Of a DNA stretch of 53,943 bases, positions 17,650-25,593 are shown one piece after another. Under the pieces are notes generated by a model that did no database searches, had not been told where the DNA came from, and saw nothing but the letters and a program-made list of their open reading frames with translations. Both the position numbers and the translations under genes were made by a program. Origin of the DNA: Haemophilus sputorum CCUG 13788 (GTDB lineage Bacteria > Pseudomonadota > Gammaproteobacteria > Enterobacterales > Pasteurellaceae); assembly GCF_000238795.1 (NCBI RefSeq), contig NZ_AFNK01000036.1, forward strand, positions 1 through 53,943, read 5' to 3'. The first letter of the stretch is position 1, and every line of letters begins with the position of its first letter.

Positions 17650-18327
17650 ATGCAATTATCTATCGACTTTTCAGATGCAAACAAGCGTCGCGCGCTCGTT
17701 TTACTTTCTTTTTTCCATATTTTCATTATTACGCTCAGCAATTATTTAGTGCAAATTGCGTTTGAAGTAAATATTCCTGGAACAGAATGGACAATTCCTA
17801 CCACTTGGGGAACCTTCACTTTTCCTTTTATCTTTCTTGCAACCGATTTAACGGTTCGGGTTTTTGGTGCATCACTTGCACGGAAGATTATTTTTGCGGT
17901 CATGCTACCGGCATTGCTTATCAGCTATGTGATTTCGGTACTCTTTTTTGAGACCCAATTCCAAGGTTTTGCTACATTAGCACAGTTTAATACCTTCGTG
18001 TTTCGTATTGCACTAGCTAGCTTTAGTGGCTATGTTGTGGGGCAGTTATTAGATGTCTTTGTGTTTAACCGCTTACGTCAAGGCAAAACATGGTGGTTAG
18101 CACCGACTTGCTCAACAATTTTCGGCACACTTATCGATACTTTTGTTTTCTTCGCAGTTGCGTTTTATCAAAGTAGCGATCCTTATATGGCAGAACATTG
18201 GTTCACTATCGGTTCGGTTGATTACGCCTTTAAGTTATTTGTGAGCTTACTGCTCTTTTTACCGCTTTATGGTGTGATCCTCAATCTGATTATGCGAAAA
18301 TTACGACTGAACGAAACTTCCTGTTAA
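17650..18327 (+). CDS. yhhQ: Queuosine precursor transporter
   Basis: 225 residues from ATG 17650, seven nt after AAGGA. The earlier in-frame ATG at 17551 falls in the terminator and is rejected. Six hydrophobic helices and blocks such as IPTTWGTFTFPFIFLATDLTVR match the VUT/COG1738 family (QueT/YhhQ), which takes up preQ0/preQ1 for queuosine synthesis. A candidate preQ1 riboswitch overlaps its ribosome-binding site. It is followed 6 nt later by yihY. Confidence 0.88.
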   Translation: MQLSIDFSDANKRRALVLLSFFHIFIITLSNYLVQIAFEVNIPGTEWTIPTTWGTFTFPFIFLATDLTVRVFGASLARKIIFAVMLPALLISYVISVLFFETQFQGFATLAQFNTFVFRIALASFSGYVVGQLLDVFVFNRLRQGKTWWLAPTCSTIFGTLIDTFVFFAVAFYQSSDPYMAEHWFTIGSVDYAFKLFVSLLLFLPLYGVILNLIMRKLRLNETSC

Positions 18328-18333
18328 GAAATT

Positions 18334-19185
18334 ATGAAAACTGAATTGATTGCTTTCATTAAATACTTTATTCAGCGTGCCCAAGAAAACCGCCTGCCTA
18401 TGGCGGCGGGCTATTTAACTTATAGCACAATGCTTGCTTTGGTGCCGTTGATTATGGTGGTTTTTTCAATTATTACCGCTTTTCCTTTTTTTGAACAGGC
18501 AACACAATCACTCAAATCACTCATTTATGACAACTTTGCTCCCACTTCCAGTGAAATGGTGGCAGGGTATATCGACCTCTTTGTCAGCAACTCTCGTAAA
18601 ATGGGGATTATCAGTATTATTGGTTTGGTAGTTGTGGCAGTTATGCTAATTTCAAGCATTGATAATATTCTCAATGAAATGTGGCACGGTGCACGCAAGC
18701 GGTCAGTTTTTCTCTCTTTTTTACTATATACCGCTATTTTATTCTTCGCACCGCTAATTGCTGGCGCCAGTATTGCAATCAGCTCCTATGTGATGTCGCT
18801 TTCTCTATTTAGCGAAAATGGCGTGCTTTCCTTTGGCGAGTCATTATTAGAATACACACCATTTTTTCTTATTTGGTTGCTGTTTAGCATGGTGTATAAA
18901 TGGGTGCCAAATACAGAGGTGAAATTCAAATATGCCGCGACTGGCGCATTTTTTGCTGCGATATTTTTTACTTTGGGTAAACAAGTCTTTATTTGGTATA
19001 TCGCGAGTTTCCCTTCTTACCAAGTCATTTATGGCACATTGGCCACTTTGCCAATTATGTTAGTTTGGATTCATTTAAGCTGGAACGTAGTACTTTTTGG
19101 AGCGCAGCTGGCTTCCGTATTGAAAGAACGTGCCAATATGGCAAAAACAGGAGTAAAAGATGATTGCACTGATTCAGCGAGTTAA
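18334..19185 (+). CDS. yihY: YihY/virulence factor BrkB family membrane protein
   Basis: 283 residues with about six membrane helices. Family blocks [19 protein letters not shown] (about residues 23-41) and [12 protein letters not shown] (about residues 107-118) are clear. YihY was once called RNase BN by mistake; its role is not established. The 3' end overlaps dtd by 26 bp in another frame, and the pair is probably co-transcribed with yhhQ. Confidence 0.88.
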   Translation: MKTELIAFIKYFIQRAQENRLPMAAGYLTYSTMLALVPLIMVVFSIITAFPFFEQATQSLKSLIYDNFAPTSSEMVAGYIDLFVSNSRKMGIISIIGLVVVAVMLISSIDNILNEMWHGARKRSVFLSFLLYTAILFFAPLIAGASIAISSYVMSLSLFSENGVLSFGESLLEYTPFFLIWLLFSMVYKWVPNTEVKFKYAATGAFFAAIFFTLGKQVFIWYIASFPSYQVIYGTLATLPIMLVWIHLSWNVVLFGAQLASVLKERANMAKTGVKDDCTDSAS

Positions 19186-19597
19186 ATGGGCTAAAGTCGA
19201 AGTAGAAGGCAGTATCGTAGGACAAATTCCGCAAGGTGGTTTACTTGTTTTATTAGGGGTAGAACAAGGAGATGACCGCGCTAAAGCCGATAAACTGTTA
19301 GCGAAAGTCTTGGGCTATCGCATTTTTGCAGATGAACAAGGCAAAATGAATCTGAACGTGCAACAAGCGGGTGGCGGATTGCTGGTTGTTTCGCAATTTA
19401 CTCTTGCGGCAGACACTCAAAAAGGATTACGTCCGAGCTTTTCAAAAGGCGCAGCCCCAGATGAAGCTGAAGCCCTTTACGAATACTTTCATCAACAAGC
19501 TGCAAAACACATTGTGACCGAAACCGGACAATTTGCTGCAGATATGCAAGTCAGCCTCCAAAATGACGGGCCTGTCACCTTTTGGCTACAAGTTTAA
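19160..19597 (+). CDS. dtd: D-aminoacyl-tRNA deacylase
   Basis: 145 residues, the full family length. It contains both DTD active-site signatures: SQFTL (about residues 78-82) and NDGPVTF (about residues 135-141). The enzyme hydrolyses D-amino acids wrongly attached to tRNA, with the Gly-cisPro dipeptide of the second motif giving chiral proofreading. A GGAG in the yihY end lies 9 nt before the ATG, so translation is likely coupled. Confidence 0.95.
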   Translation: MIALIQRVKWAKVEVEGSIVGQIPQGGLLVLLGVEQGDDRAKADKLLAKVLGYRIFADEQGKMNLNVQQAGGGLLVVSQFTLAADTQKGLRPSFSKGAAPDEAEALYEYFHQQAAKHIVTETGQFAADMQVSLQNDGPVTFWLQV

Positions 19598-19603
19598 CGC
19601 AAT

Positions 19604-19634
19604 AAAAAAGCTGACCTCAGTCAGCTTTTTTTAT
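19604..19634. terminator. Bidirectional terminator between dtd and ypfJ
   Basis: 11-bp arms (19605-19615 with 19620-19630) and a CTCA loop, with A and T runs at the two ends. It serves the convergent genes dtd and ypfJ. Confidence 0.92.
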
Positions 19635-19635
19635 T

Positions 19636-20463
19636 TTATTCAAAAGTATTACATACTGCAGGATTACCGCTCTGTAAGCCTTTTCTAAACCAAGTTAAAC
19701 GTTGTGCAGAAGTGCCATGCGTAAAACTATCTGGCACTGCATAACCTTGGCTACGTTTTTGCAGGCGATCATCGCCTACCGATTCTGCCGCTTTAAAGGC
19801 TTTCTCTTCATCACCAGCCTCAAATAAGCCACTTTTTACCGCTTGATTTGCCCAAATACCAGCAAAACAATCTGCTTGTAATTCTAAGCGCACCGATAAC
19901 TGATTCGCTTGTTTGCGATCGCCTCTTTGTTGTGCTTGATGTACTTGCGGTAAAATGCCTAATAAATTTTGAACATGATGTCCAACTTCATGCGCAATCA
20001 CATAGGAAAATGCAGAATCACCGCCTGCACCTAATTGCGTTTTCATCTCATGATAGAAAGAGAGATCCAGATAAACCTTGTGATCGTTCGGACAATAAAA
20101 TGGCCCCATTGCAGATTGTCCTGTCCCACAAGCGGTCGGTGTACTGCCATTATAAAGCACCATGGTTGGCTCCTGATAAGTTCGCCCCATCTGTTTAAAA
20201 TAAGCACCCCAAACTTTCTCCGTATCCGCCAATACCACTTTAGAAAGACCTGCAAGCTGCTGTTCCTCTTGGCTATTCGTTTGCTGTGTTACCTGTGGTG
20301 AGAAATCATTGCCCACTAACCCAGATAAATCAACGCCATAATAAGCGCCTACCAGTAAAATAATCACACCAAGAATACCCGTGCTTTTACCACTGCGAAA
20401 ATTCCCGCCACTTCCTCTTCTATCTTCGACATTTTTACTTTCTTCACGCCCTTGCCAACGCAT
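19636..20463 (-). CDS. ypfJ: YpfJ-family neutral zinc metallopeptidase
   Basis: 275 residues. The zinc motif HEVGHH (His158, Glu159, His162) lies in IAHEVGHHVQNLLG. The N-terminus has a charged cytoplasmic stretch and one membrane anchor (about residues 29-44), so the catalytic domain is periplasmic. Blocks CGTGQSAMGPFYCPNDHKVYLDLSFY (about residues 112-137) and QADCFAG match the family. Its substrate is unknown. Confidence 0.9.
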   Translation of the reverse strand: MRWQGREESKNVEDRRGSGGNFRSGKSTGILGVIILLVGAYYGVDLSGLVGNDFSPQVTQQTNSQEEQQLAGLSKVVLADTEKVWGAYFKQMGRTYQEPTMVLYNGSTPTACGTGQSAMGPFYCPNDHKVYLDLSFYHEMKTQLGAGGDSAFSYVIAHEVGHHVQNLLGILPQVHQAQQRGDRKQANQLSVRLELQADCFAGIWANQAVKSGLFEAGDEEKAFKAAESVGDDRLQKRSQGYAVPDSFTHGTSAQRLTWFRKGLQSGNPAVCNTFE

Positions 20464-20492
20464 AAGCTTCTCCTATTCTTTTTAAATCACGA

Positions 20493-20930
20493 CTACAAAT
20501 AAAACGCCATGACTATGGCATCTTCTCGTCCGCCATCTGGCGTTGGGTAATAACGTTTTCGTACTGTTACTTCATTAAAACCTAACGATTGATAAAGCTG
20601 TATTGCCACCTGATTTGAGGCTCTAACCTCTAGCCATAAAGTTAATACATCACGACAACGAAGTTGTTCAATCAAGCCACTGAGCAATTGCTTGCCAATG
20701 CCTTTTCCCTGTGCTTTAGGATGAACGGCAATGTTAAATAACGTTGCTTCATCCAACACTTGTTGGCAAATAGCAAAAGCTAAAATTTCACCTTGCGCTT
20801 GCCATTTTAAATTCAAATATTTATCGCCCTGATTATTGCGTAATGTTCCTTCACTCCATGGCACTAAATGTGCAGCTTGTTCAATCTCAAACAGCTGAGA
20901 AAAGTCTTCAGGTAAAACGTTTTCAATCAT
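20493..20930 (-). CDS. rimI: Ribosomal protein bS18 alanine N-acetyltransferase
   Basis: 145 residues, a single GNAT domain. Acetyl-CoA binding motif A is VHPKAQGKGIGKQLL (about residues 72-86), and LEVRASNQVAIQLYQSLGF (about residues 100-118) is the RimI motif B. It acetylates the N-terminal Ala of bS18. The start overlaps the holD stop by 4 bp (ATGA), giving a holD-rimI operon as in E. coli. Confidence 0.92.
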   Translation of the reverse strand: MIENVLPEDFSQLFEIEQAAHLVPWSEGTLRNNQGDKYLNLKWQAQGEILAFAICQQVLDEATLFNIAVHPKAQGKGIGKQLLSGLIEQLRCRDVLTLWLEVRASNQVAIQLYQSLGFNEVTVRKRYYPTPDGGREDAIVMAFYL

Positions 20931-21337
20931 ATTTCATCCAAACAAAAATCGGCAATTTGCTGCCAAAGTTGGCGCTTCGTTTGTGCCTGCTCTAAAGCCT
21001 GCCAAGAAGGCGTTTGCCAAGCGGTCTGATTTGCCCATTTTTTTGCAAATTCATCTGCAGTGACTGGCGGAACAATTAGCCAAAACATCGGCGAATGTGT
21101 AAAGCTGATACGCTTTGCCTGCTCCGTATCAAACCACTGCGCCGCATTCATCGGCAATTTCAGCGCGCGTAACACATCTTCAAAAAGCGGACTTTGCTGC
21201 TGATCTTCATCACACACTACCACTAATTTGGTCTGTTCATTCAGATGAATCTGCGCCTCGCCTTTCAAAACTTGCGGCTTAGTGAGTACCCATTGCGTTA
21301 TTTGCATTTCTTGCAATAATAAATCTCGCCGATTCAT
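20927..21337 (-). CDS. holD: DNA polymerase III psi subunit
   Basis: 136 residues from ATG 21337, chosen because AGGAAA lies 5 nt upstream; the ATG four codons earlier is contained in that ribosome-binding site. The start MNRRDLLLQEMQITQWVL closely follows E. coli HolD, whose N-terminus binds the clamp loader. The subunit bridges the clamp loader and the chi/SSB contact. The gene is divergent from rsmC and upstream of rimI. Confidence 0.88.
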   Translation of the reverse strand: MNRRDLLLQEMQITQWVLTKPQVLKGEAQIHLNEQTKLVVVCDEDQQQSPLFEDVLRALKLPMNAAQWFDTEQAKRISFTHSPMFWLIVPPVTADEFAKKWANQTAWQTPSWQALEQAQTKRQLWQQIADFCLDEI

Positions 21338-21419
21338 AAGTTTCCTCATAAAAATAGATAGGGAATAGTAGCAAAACTCGGTAAAATGCGGAAATTATTT
21401 TAATTAGAAAAGGAACCTT

Positions 21420-22409
21420 ATGTTAACCATTGAAAGCGAAGTACTTGCTCGCCATGAACATTTATTTGACGGTAAGTCCTTGCTATTTTTCGGGCATATT
21501 CGAGATAATTTTGCCTCACAATGTAAAAACAGTACAAAAGTGGAAGTCGTAAGTCAATACTTTGACTATGCAAATCAGCATACTAAGGTAGAATTTAGCC
21601 TAGAAAACTATCATCAAGCTGATTTAGGTATTTTTTATTGGACAAAAAATAAACAAGAATGCCAATTTCAACTCTATCAATGGCTTTCTCAAGCACCCAT
21701 TGGGCAAACGCTACTTATCGTTGGAGAAAATCGTGCGGGCGTGCGCTCAGTCGAAAAAATGCTCTCTCCATTCGGTGAAATCGCAAAAATTGATTCTGCT
21801 CGTCGCTGTGGACTCTACTATTTCAACTTGCAAACCAACCCTAACTTTGATTGCAAAACTTTTTGGAAATCTTACCGCTTGCAAGCGCTAAATATTTTCG
21901 CACTGCCTGCCGTATTCAGTTCAGCAGAATTAGATGGTGGCACACATTTATTACTTTCCACTTTTGAGGCAGAAAAATTGGGCGGAAAAGTATTAGATTT
22001 AGGTTGCGGAGCGGGTGTGATTGGGGCGACTTTAAAACAGCAAAATCCCAATATTGATCTGACCCTTAGCGATATTCATGCTATGGCACTTGCCTCGACA
22101 ACACGTACGCTAGAAGAAAATGCATTAAAGGGAGAAGTCATTGCTAGTGATGTCTTTTCACATATTGATGGGCGTTTTGATTTAATTGTTTCCAATCCCC
22201 CATTCCATGATGGGATTGATACCGCCTATCAAGCGGTCGAAAAATTGATTTTAGAAGCCAAACAACATCTTAATCGCGGTGGGGAATTACGCATTGTCGC
22301 GAATGCCTTTTTGCCTTATCCGGATTTATTAGATAAAGCCTTTGGCTCACACCAACTGTTAGCCAAATCCAATAAATTTAAGGTTTATTCAGCGAAAAAT
22401 TATCGTTAA
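21420..22409 (+). CDS. rsmC: 16S rRNA m2G1207 methyltransferase
   Basis: 329 residues. The N-terminal half is the degenerate methyltransferase-like domain of RsmC. The C-terminal half binds SAM through [14 protein letters not shown] (about residues 193-206) and has the N2-guanine motif [10 protein letters not shown] (about residues 259-268). It methylates G1207 of 16S rRNA. An AAAGGAACC site lies just upstream. It overlaps the yidD stop by 4 bp on the opposite strand. Confidence 0.92.
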   Translation: MLTIESEVLARHEHLFDGKSLLFFGHIRDNFASQCKNSTKVEVVSQYFDYANQHTKVEFSLENYHQADLGIFYWTKNKQECQFQLYQWLSQAPIGQTLLIVGENRAGVRSVEKMLSPFGEIAKIDSARRCGLYYFNLQTNPNFDCKTFWKSYRLQALNIFALPAVFSSAELDGGTHLLLSTFEAEKLGGKVLDLGCGAGVIGATLKQQNPNIDLTLSDIHAMALASTTRTLEENALKGEVIASDVFSHIDGRFDLIVSNPPFHDGIDTAYQAVEKLILEAKQHLNRGGELRIVANAFLPYPDLLDKAFGSHQLLAKSNKFKVYSAKNYR

Positions 22410-22735
22410 TGATCAGGCTTGTTGTGATGTTCACAGCAAGCTTTTTTATTTGCTGGCGGAACAGGATCTTCGCCGCCTTCGCTCCACGGATGGCAACGAG
22501 CAATACGTTTTAAGGCTAACCAACCGCCCTTCAATGCGCCGTGTAATTTAATTGCTTCAACAGCATAAGTGGAACAGGTTGGGTAAAAACGACAACGTGG
22601 GCCAATGAGTGGACTAATGGCATAACGATAAAAATAGATTGGGAGCAATAATAATTTCGCCCCGAAAGAAGGAGAGGTTACGGGCGTTTTTCGCTCGTTG
22701 CAGCTTGTTTGCTTAGACGAATGTGTCTTGCCCAT
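22406..22735 (-). CDS. yidD: YidD membrane-protein insertion efficiency factor
   Basis: 109 residues as written. The YidD core begins near residue 24 ([20 protein letters not shown]) and contains the Cys pair [15 protein letters not shown]. The first ATG (22735) lies 58 bp inside rnpA, with a weak GGA before it. No ATG, GTG or TTG exists between it and the core, and codon 19 is GTA. The 23-residue extension is therefore either real or the start is unusual. YidD is proposed to assist YidC-dependent insertion. Here yidC does not follow. Confidence 0.85.
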   Translation of the reverse strand: MGKTHSSKQTSCNERKTPVTSPSFGAKLLLLPIYFYRYAISPLIGPRCRFYPTCSTYAVEAIKLHGALKGGWLALKRIARCHPWSEGGEDPVPPANKKACCEHHNKPDH

Positions 22736-23058
22736 AGTTTTTCCAAAGTTTCAAACAGTGTTTGATTATCTAACTTACCAATGCCACCTTTGGCAACAAA
22801 GACAAAGTCAAAATGCGGCAATTCGTGTTGTTTTAAACGGAAAGATTCTCGCACAATACGTTTAATACGATTGCGATCATGTGCTCTTTTAAGATGTTTT
22901 TTAGCAACGGTTAAACCGAGACGAGGCAAATTAGCATCATTTTCACGCGCTAAAAGTGTCATTTGAGGGGTGCTGGCACGATGAGGATTTTCAAAGACAG
23001 CTTTAAATTGAACGGGAGCTAACAAACGTAGCTCCCGAGAAAAAGTTAGCATCTTCAC
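22678..23058 (-). CDS. rnpA: RNase P protein component
   Basis: 126 residues with GTG at 23058, which matches the E. coli start (MVKLAFPRELRLL); an ATG two codons later (23052) is the alternative. The RNA-binding motif [17 protein letters not shown] (about residues 58-74) is intact. It binds the RNase P RNA and helps recognise pre-tRNA 5' leaders. It lies 30 nt downstream of rpmH, in the usual order. Confidence 0.95.
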   Translation of the reverse strand: MKMLTFSRELRLLAPVQFKAVFENPHRASTPQMTLLARENDANLPRLGLTVAKKHLKRAHDRNRIKRIVRESFRLKQHELPHFDFVFVAKGGIGKLDNQTLFETLEKLWARHIRLSKQAATSEKRP

Positions 23059-23088
23059 TATTGTGATTTAGCTTGCTTTAGCTGCAAA

Positions 23089-23223
23089 TTATGCAGATAA
23101 AGATTTACGACCTTTAGCACGACGACGCGCTAAAACTTGACGACCGTTTTTAGTAGCCATACGAGCACGGAAACCGTGAGTACGAGCACGTTTTAATACT
23201 GAAGGTTGAAATGTACGTTTCAT
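23089..23223 (-). CDS. rpmH: 50S ribosomal protein bL34
   Basis: 44 residues. Translation of the minus strand gives [18 protein letters not shown] at the start and [12 protein letters not shown] at the end, the full length and composition of L34. The ATG at 23221-23223 is preceded by AGGTAG. First gene of rpmH-rnpA-yidD. dnaA is not its neighbour here; hemH lies divergently on the other side. Confidence 0.97.
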   Translation of the reverse strand: MKRTFQPSVLKRARTHGFRARMATKNGRQVLARRRAKGRKSLSA

Positions 23224-23378
23224 TCTATCTACCTAAAATTTAAATTATTGGCATTTAATGCCAAATAAGAACCATAAAAAGAGGTCGTCATTTTATCGAC
23301 TAATAAAACAAAAAGCAAGGTAAAAACGCAATCAGTCCTAAATTTGTTTGCAAAAATTTCTAAGAATTCAACCGCTTG

Positions 23379-23395
23379 CCCCTGTATAATAGGGG
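23379..23395 (+). promoter_or_regulatory. hemH promoter with -10 inside a palindrome
   Basis: TATAAT (23385-23390) is framed by CCCCT (23379-23383) and AGGGG (23391-23395). This is the likely -10 box of hemH, about 36 bp before its ATG. The -35 is weak. Confidence 0.55.
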
Positions 23396-23425
23396 AGATT
23401 ATTTTACTGACCGAGAGAAATTTCT

Positions 23426-24385
23426 ATGACAACCCAAAAAATCGGCCTCCTTATTGCCAATTTAGGCACGCCTGATGAACCTACCACTGATGCGGTAAAA
23501 CGCTATTTAAAGCAATTTCTAAACGATGCCCGCGTCATTGATTTACCGAAATGGCGTTGGCAGCCGCTTTTAAATACGATCATCCTCCCTCGCCGATCAC
23601 CAAAAGTCGCCAAGCTTTATCAAGCAATTTGGACAGAAAACGGCTCTCCGCTTTTAGCCATCTCTCGCCAGCAGCAGCAAGCGCTACAAACCTATTTTGA
23701 TGAAACTGAACAAAATGTAATCGTTGAATTAGGCATGACTTACGGCAATCCAAGTATGGCAAGCGCAACCGATCGTCTTATTCGTGCAGGCGTTAGTAAA
23801 ATTATTATTCTGCCGCTTTACCCACAATATAGCAGCACAACTACCGCTTCAGTATTTGATGCTTTTGCGAAAGGGCTTCTCCAGCAACGTGGCATCGTGC
23901 CGTTTGAATTTATCCATCACTATCACGATGATCCTCTTTATATCCAAGCGTTAGCTGAAACCATTACATTAACCGAAGATGAAAAATTACTTTTCTCATT
24001 TCATGGCATTCCAAAACGCTATGAAACCGAAGGCGATTTTTATCCAGATCACTGCCGTGAAACCGCGAAACTTGTGACAGAAGCACTCAATTTACAACCT
24101 GAACAATGGCAAATGGCTTTCCAATCTCGCTTTGGTAATGAAGAATGGCTACAACCTTATACTGATATCACTCTTGAGCAATACCCAGCACAAGGAATAA
24201 AAAAAGTAGCGGTTATCTGCCCTGGTTTTTCTGCTGATTGCTTAGAAACCTTAGAAGAAATTGCAGAAGAAAATAAAGAGAACTTTATAAATGCGGGTGG
24301 CGAAAGTTATCGCTATATTCCAGCGTTGAATGCAAACCCTGCACATATTCATGCTTTGGCAAAATTAGTAGAACGTTATCTATAA
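23426..24385 (+). CDS. hemH: Ferrochelatase
   Basis: 319 residues, the usual bacterial length. N-terminal [15 protein letters not shown] and the central [10 protein letters not shown] (His193 region, about residues 191-200) plus YPDHCRETA and [11 protein letters not shown] are ferrochelatase signatures, with His and Glu as metal-site residues. It inserts iron into protoporphyrin IX at the inner membrane. A lipoprotein gene follows after 11 nt and may be co-transcribed. Confidence 0.95.
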   Translation: MTTQKIGLLIANLGTPDEPTTDAVKRYLKQFLNDARVIDLPKWRWQPLLNTIILPRRSPKVAKLYQAIWTENGSPLLAISRQQQQALQTYFDETEQNVIVELGMTYGNPSMASATDRLIRAGVSKIIILPLYPQYSSTTTASVFDAFAKGLLQQRGIVPFEFIHHYHDDPLYIQALAETITLTEDEKLLFSFHGIPKRYETEGDFYPDHCRETAKLVTEALNLQPEQWQMAFQSRFGNEEWLQPYTDITLEQYPAQGIKKVAVICPGFSADCLETLEEIAEENKENFINAGGESYRYIPALNANPAHIHALAKLVERYL

Positions 24386-24396
24386 ACGAGGATAAT

Positions 24397-25275
24397 ATGA
24401 AAAAAAACATCTTTGTTGCTGCCATTTTAGTGGCAACTACTTTTTTAAGTGGTTGTGAAGATAAAGAGGCACAAGCTAAGCTGGCGGAACAAACGCAAAT
24501 CATTAACCAGCTGACGACAGAAAATACCCAATTAAAAGCCGCATTAAATGCCGAAAAAGCCAAGCTAGAAAATATCATTCCAGCCATTTTTGCTGAGAAA
24601 GAATTCATTTTTGAAGCAAGAGAAATGCTACCTTATCCAAAATCTTATCACCGAGAAGGTGAAGAAGAATTTCGTTTTGAGATCGCTACACTACACACCA
24701 ATATTGATTGGCTTAATGCGAAATTATTAAATGCGATTCAACTGGATAAAACTAAAAATTTAGATAAAACACAACTAGCCGAAGCTTATAAAGCCTTTTA
24801 TCAGGAAACTAAAAAAGAGATGGCTCAAGGCGCTGTTTTTGGCATTGATAAAAGTTTAAGTATTTACTTCTTAAGACAAAAAGGAAAACTTGCCACCTTT
24901 ATTGTTAACGATTACGAATTTGGCGGCGGTGCTCATGGCGCAGGACATAGCTATTTCTTAAATTTTGATCTTGATACTCGTAAGCAAATTGAATTCAATG
25001 ATGTGTTCAAAGCCGATAGCCAAGCTAAACTTAACGCGCTACTTTGGGAAAAATATACTGATTATGGCGCACGCAAAGACGTGGATATGCGCAAAGAGAA
25101 TTTTAAAGTAAATACCAACTTCGACTTTAACGATGAAGGGTTTAATTTCCACTATAATCCTGGCGAACTTGAACCAGATACACAAACCACCCTTGCTTTA
25201 GATTGGGCAGAAATTGAAGATCTGCTCAAACCTGAATTTATTCAACAAAAATATATCTCTTCTTTTGGGGAATAG
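24397..25275 (+). CDS. Lipoprotein with coiled coil and DUF3298/RsiV-like domain
   Basis: 292 residues. The signal ends LSGC with lipidated Cys20. Residues 25-65 form a coiled coil (repeating Leu/Ala/Gln/Glu). The rest resembles the DUF3298 (RsiV C-terminal-like) fold through NDYEFGGGAHGAGHSYFLNF (about residues 170-189) and FHYNPGELEPDT near the end. Its role is unknown; some members bind lysozyme, but no such claim can be made here. It lies 11 nt after hemH with GAGGATAAT as ribosome-binding site. Confidence 0.72.
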   Translation: MKKNIFVAAILVATTFLSGCEDKEAQAKLAEQTQIINQLTTENTQLKAALNAEKAKLENIIPAIFAEKEFIFEAREMLPYPKSYHREGEEEFRFEIATLHTNIDWLNAKLLNAIQLDKTKNLDKTQLAEAYKAFYQETKKEMAQGAVFGIDKSLSIYFLRQKGKLATFIVNDYEFGGGAHGAGHSYFLNFDLDTRKQIEFNDVFKADSQAKLNALLWEKYTDYGARKDVDMRKENFKVNTNFDFNDEGFNFHYNPGELEPDTQTTLALDWAEIEDLLKPEFIQQKYISSFGE

Positions 25276-25284
25276 CACAAACAT

Positions 25285-25312
25285 AAAAAATGCGGCATTA
25301 GCCGCATTTTTT
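25285..25312 (+). terminator. Terminator of hemH-lipoprotein unit
   Basis: 12-bp stem (25285-25296 with 25301-25312), ATTA loop and T run. Confidence 0.92.
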
Positions 25313-25541
25313 GCTTTATATAAACCTACTTATTTATCTTTTTCAATACTTAAAACTGTAGATGTTAATAAAAGGCCTTAAAAAATCAGGCATATTTTTC
25401 TTTATATTAACCAACCTTTCAATATTCCACATTCCACCGATTTCACTCAAAAGTAATCCCTTTAAAACAGGGCAATGTCTTCCAACATTTAAGGTTTTTA
25501 AGATGTTCTACAACAATACGGTTCTAACCTAAACGCATAAT
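25313..25541. other. Intergenic stretch with no convincing gene
   Basis: AT-rich region between two convergent terminators. On the minus strand one frame stays open for about 50 codons (roughly 25520 to 25350, ending in SFKY), but it has no start codon and no family I recognise. It may be a gene remnant. Confidence 0.4.
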
Positions 25542-25577
25542 AAAAAGCAACGAAATATATTTTACTTCGTTGCTTTA
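25542..25577 (-). terminator. Terminator of ptrA
   Basis: 11-bp arms (25544-25554 with 25566-25576) and a T run on the minus strand, 17 nt after the ptrA stop. Confidence 0.88.
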
Positions 25578-25593
25578 TCCAAATTATTAAAAG

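Noticed and set aside
19910-19930. TTTGCGATCG within ypfJ as a competence CRE
   Set aside because: Inside a coding region, only one half-site fits, no competence gene downstream.
25313-25541. Open minus-strand frame of about 50 codons between hemH-lipoprotein and ptrA
   Set aside because: No start codon, stops on both ends, no recognised family; recorded only as an intergenic stretch.
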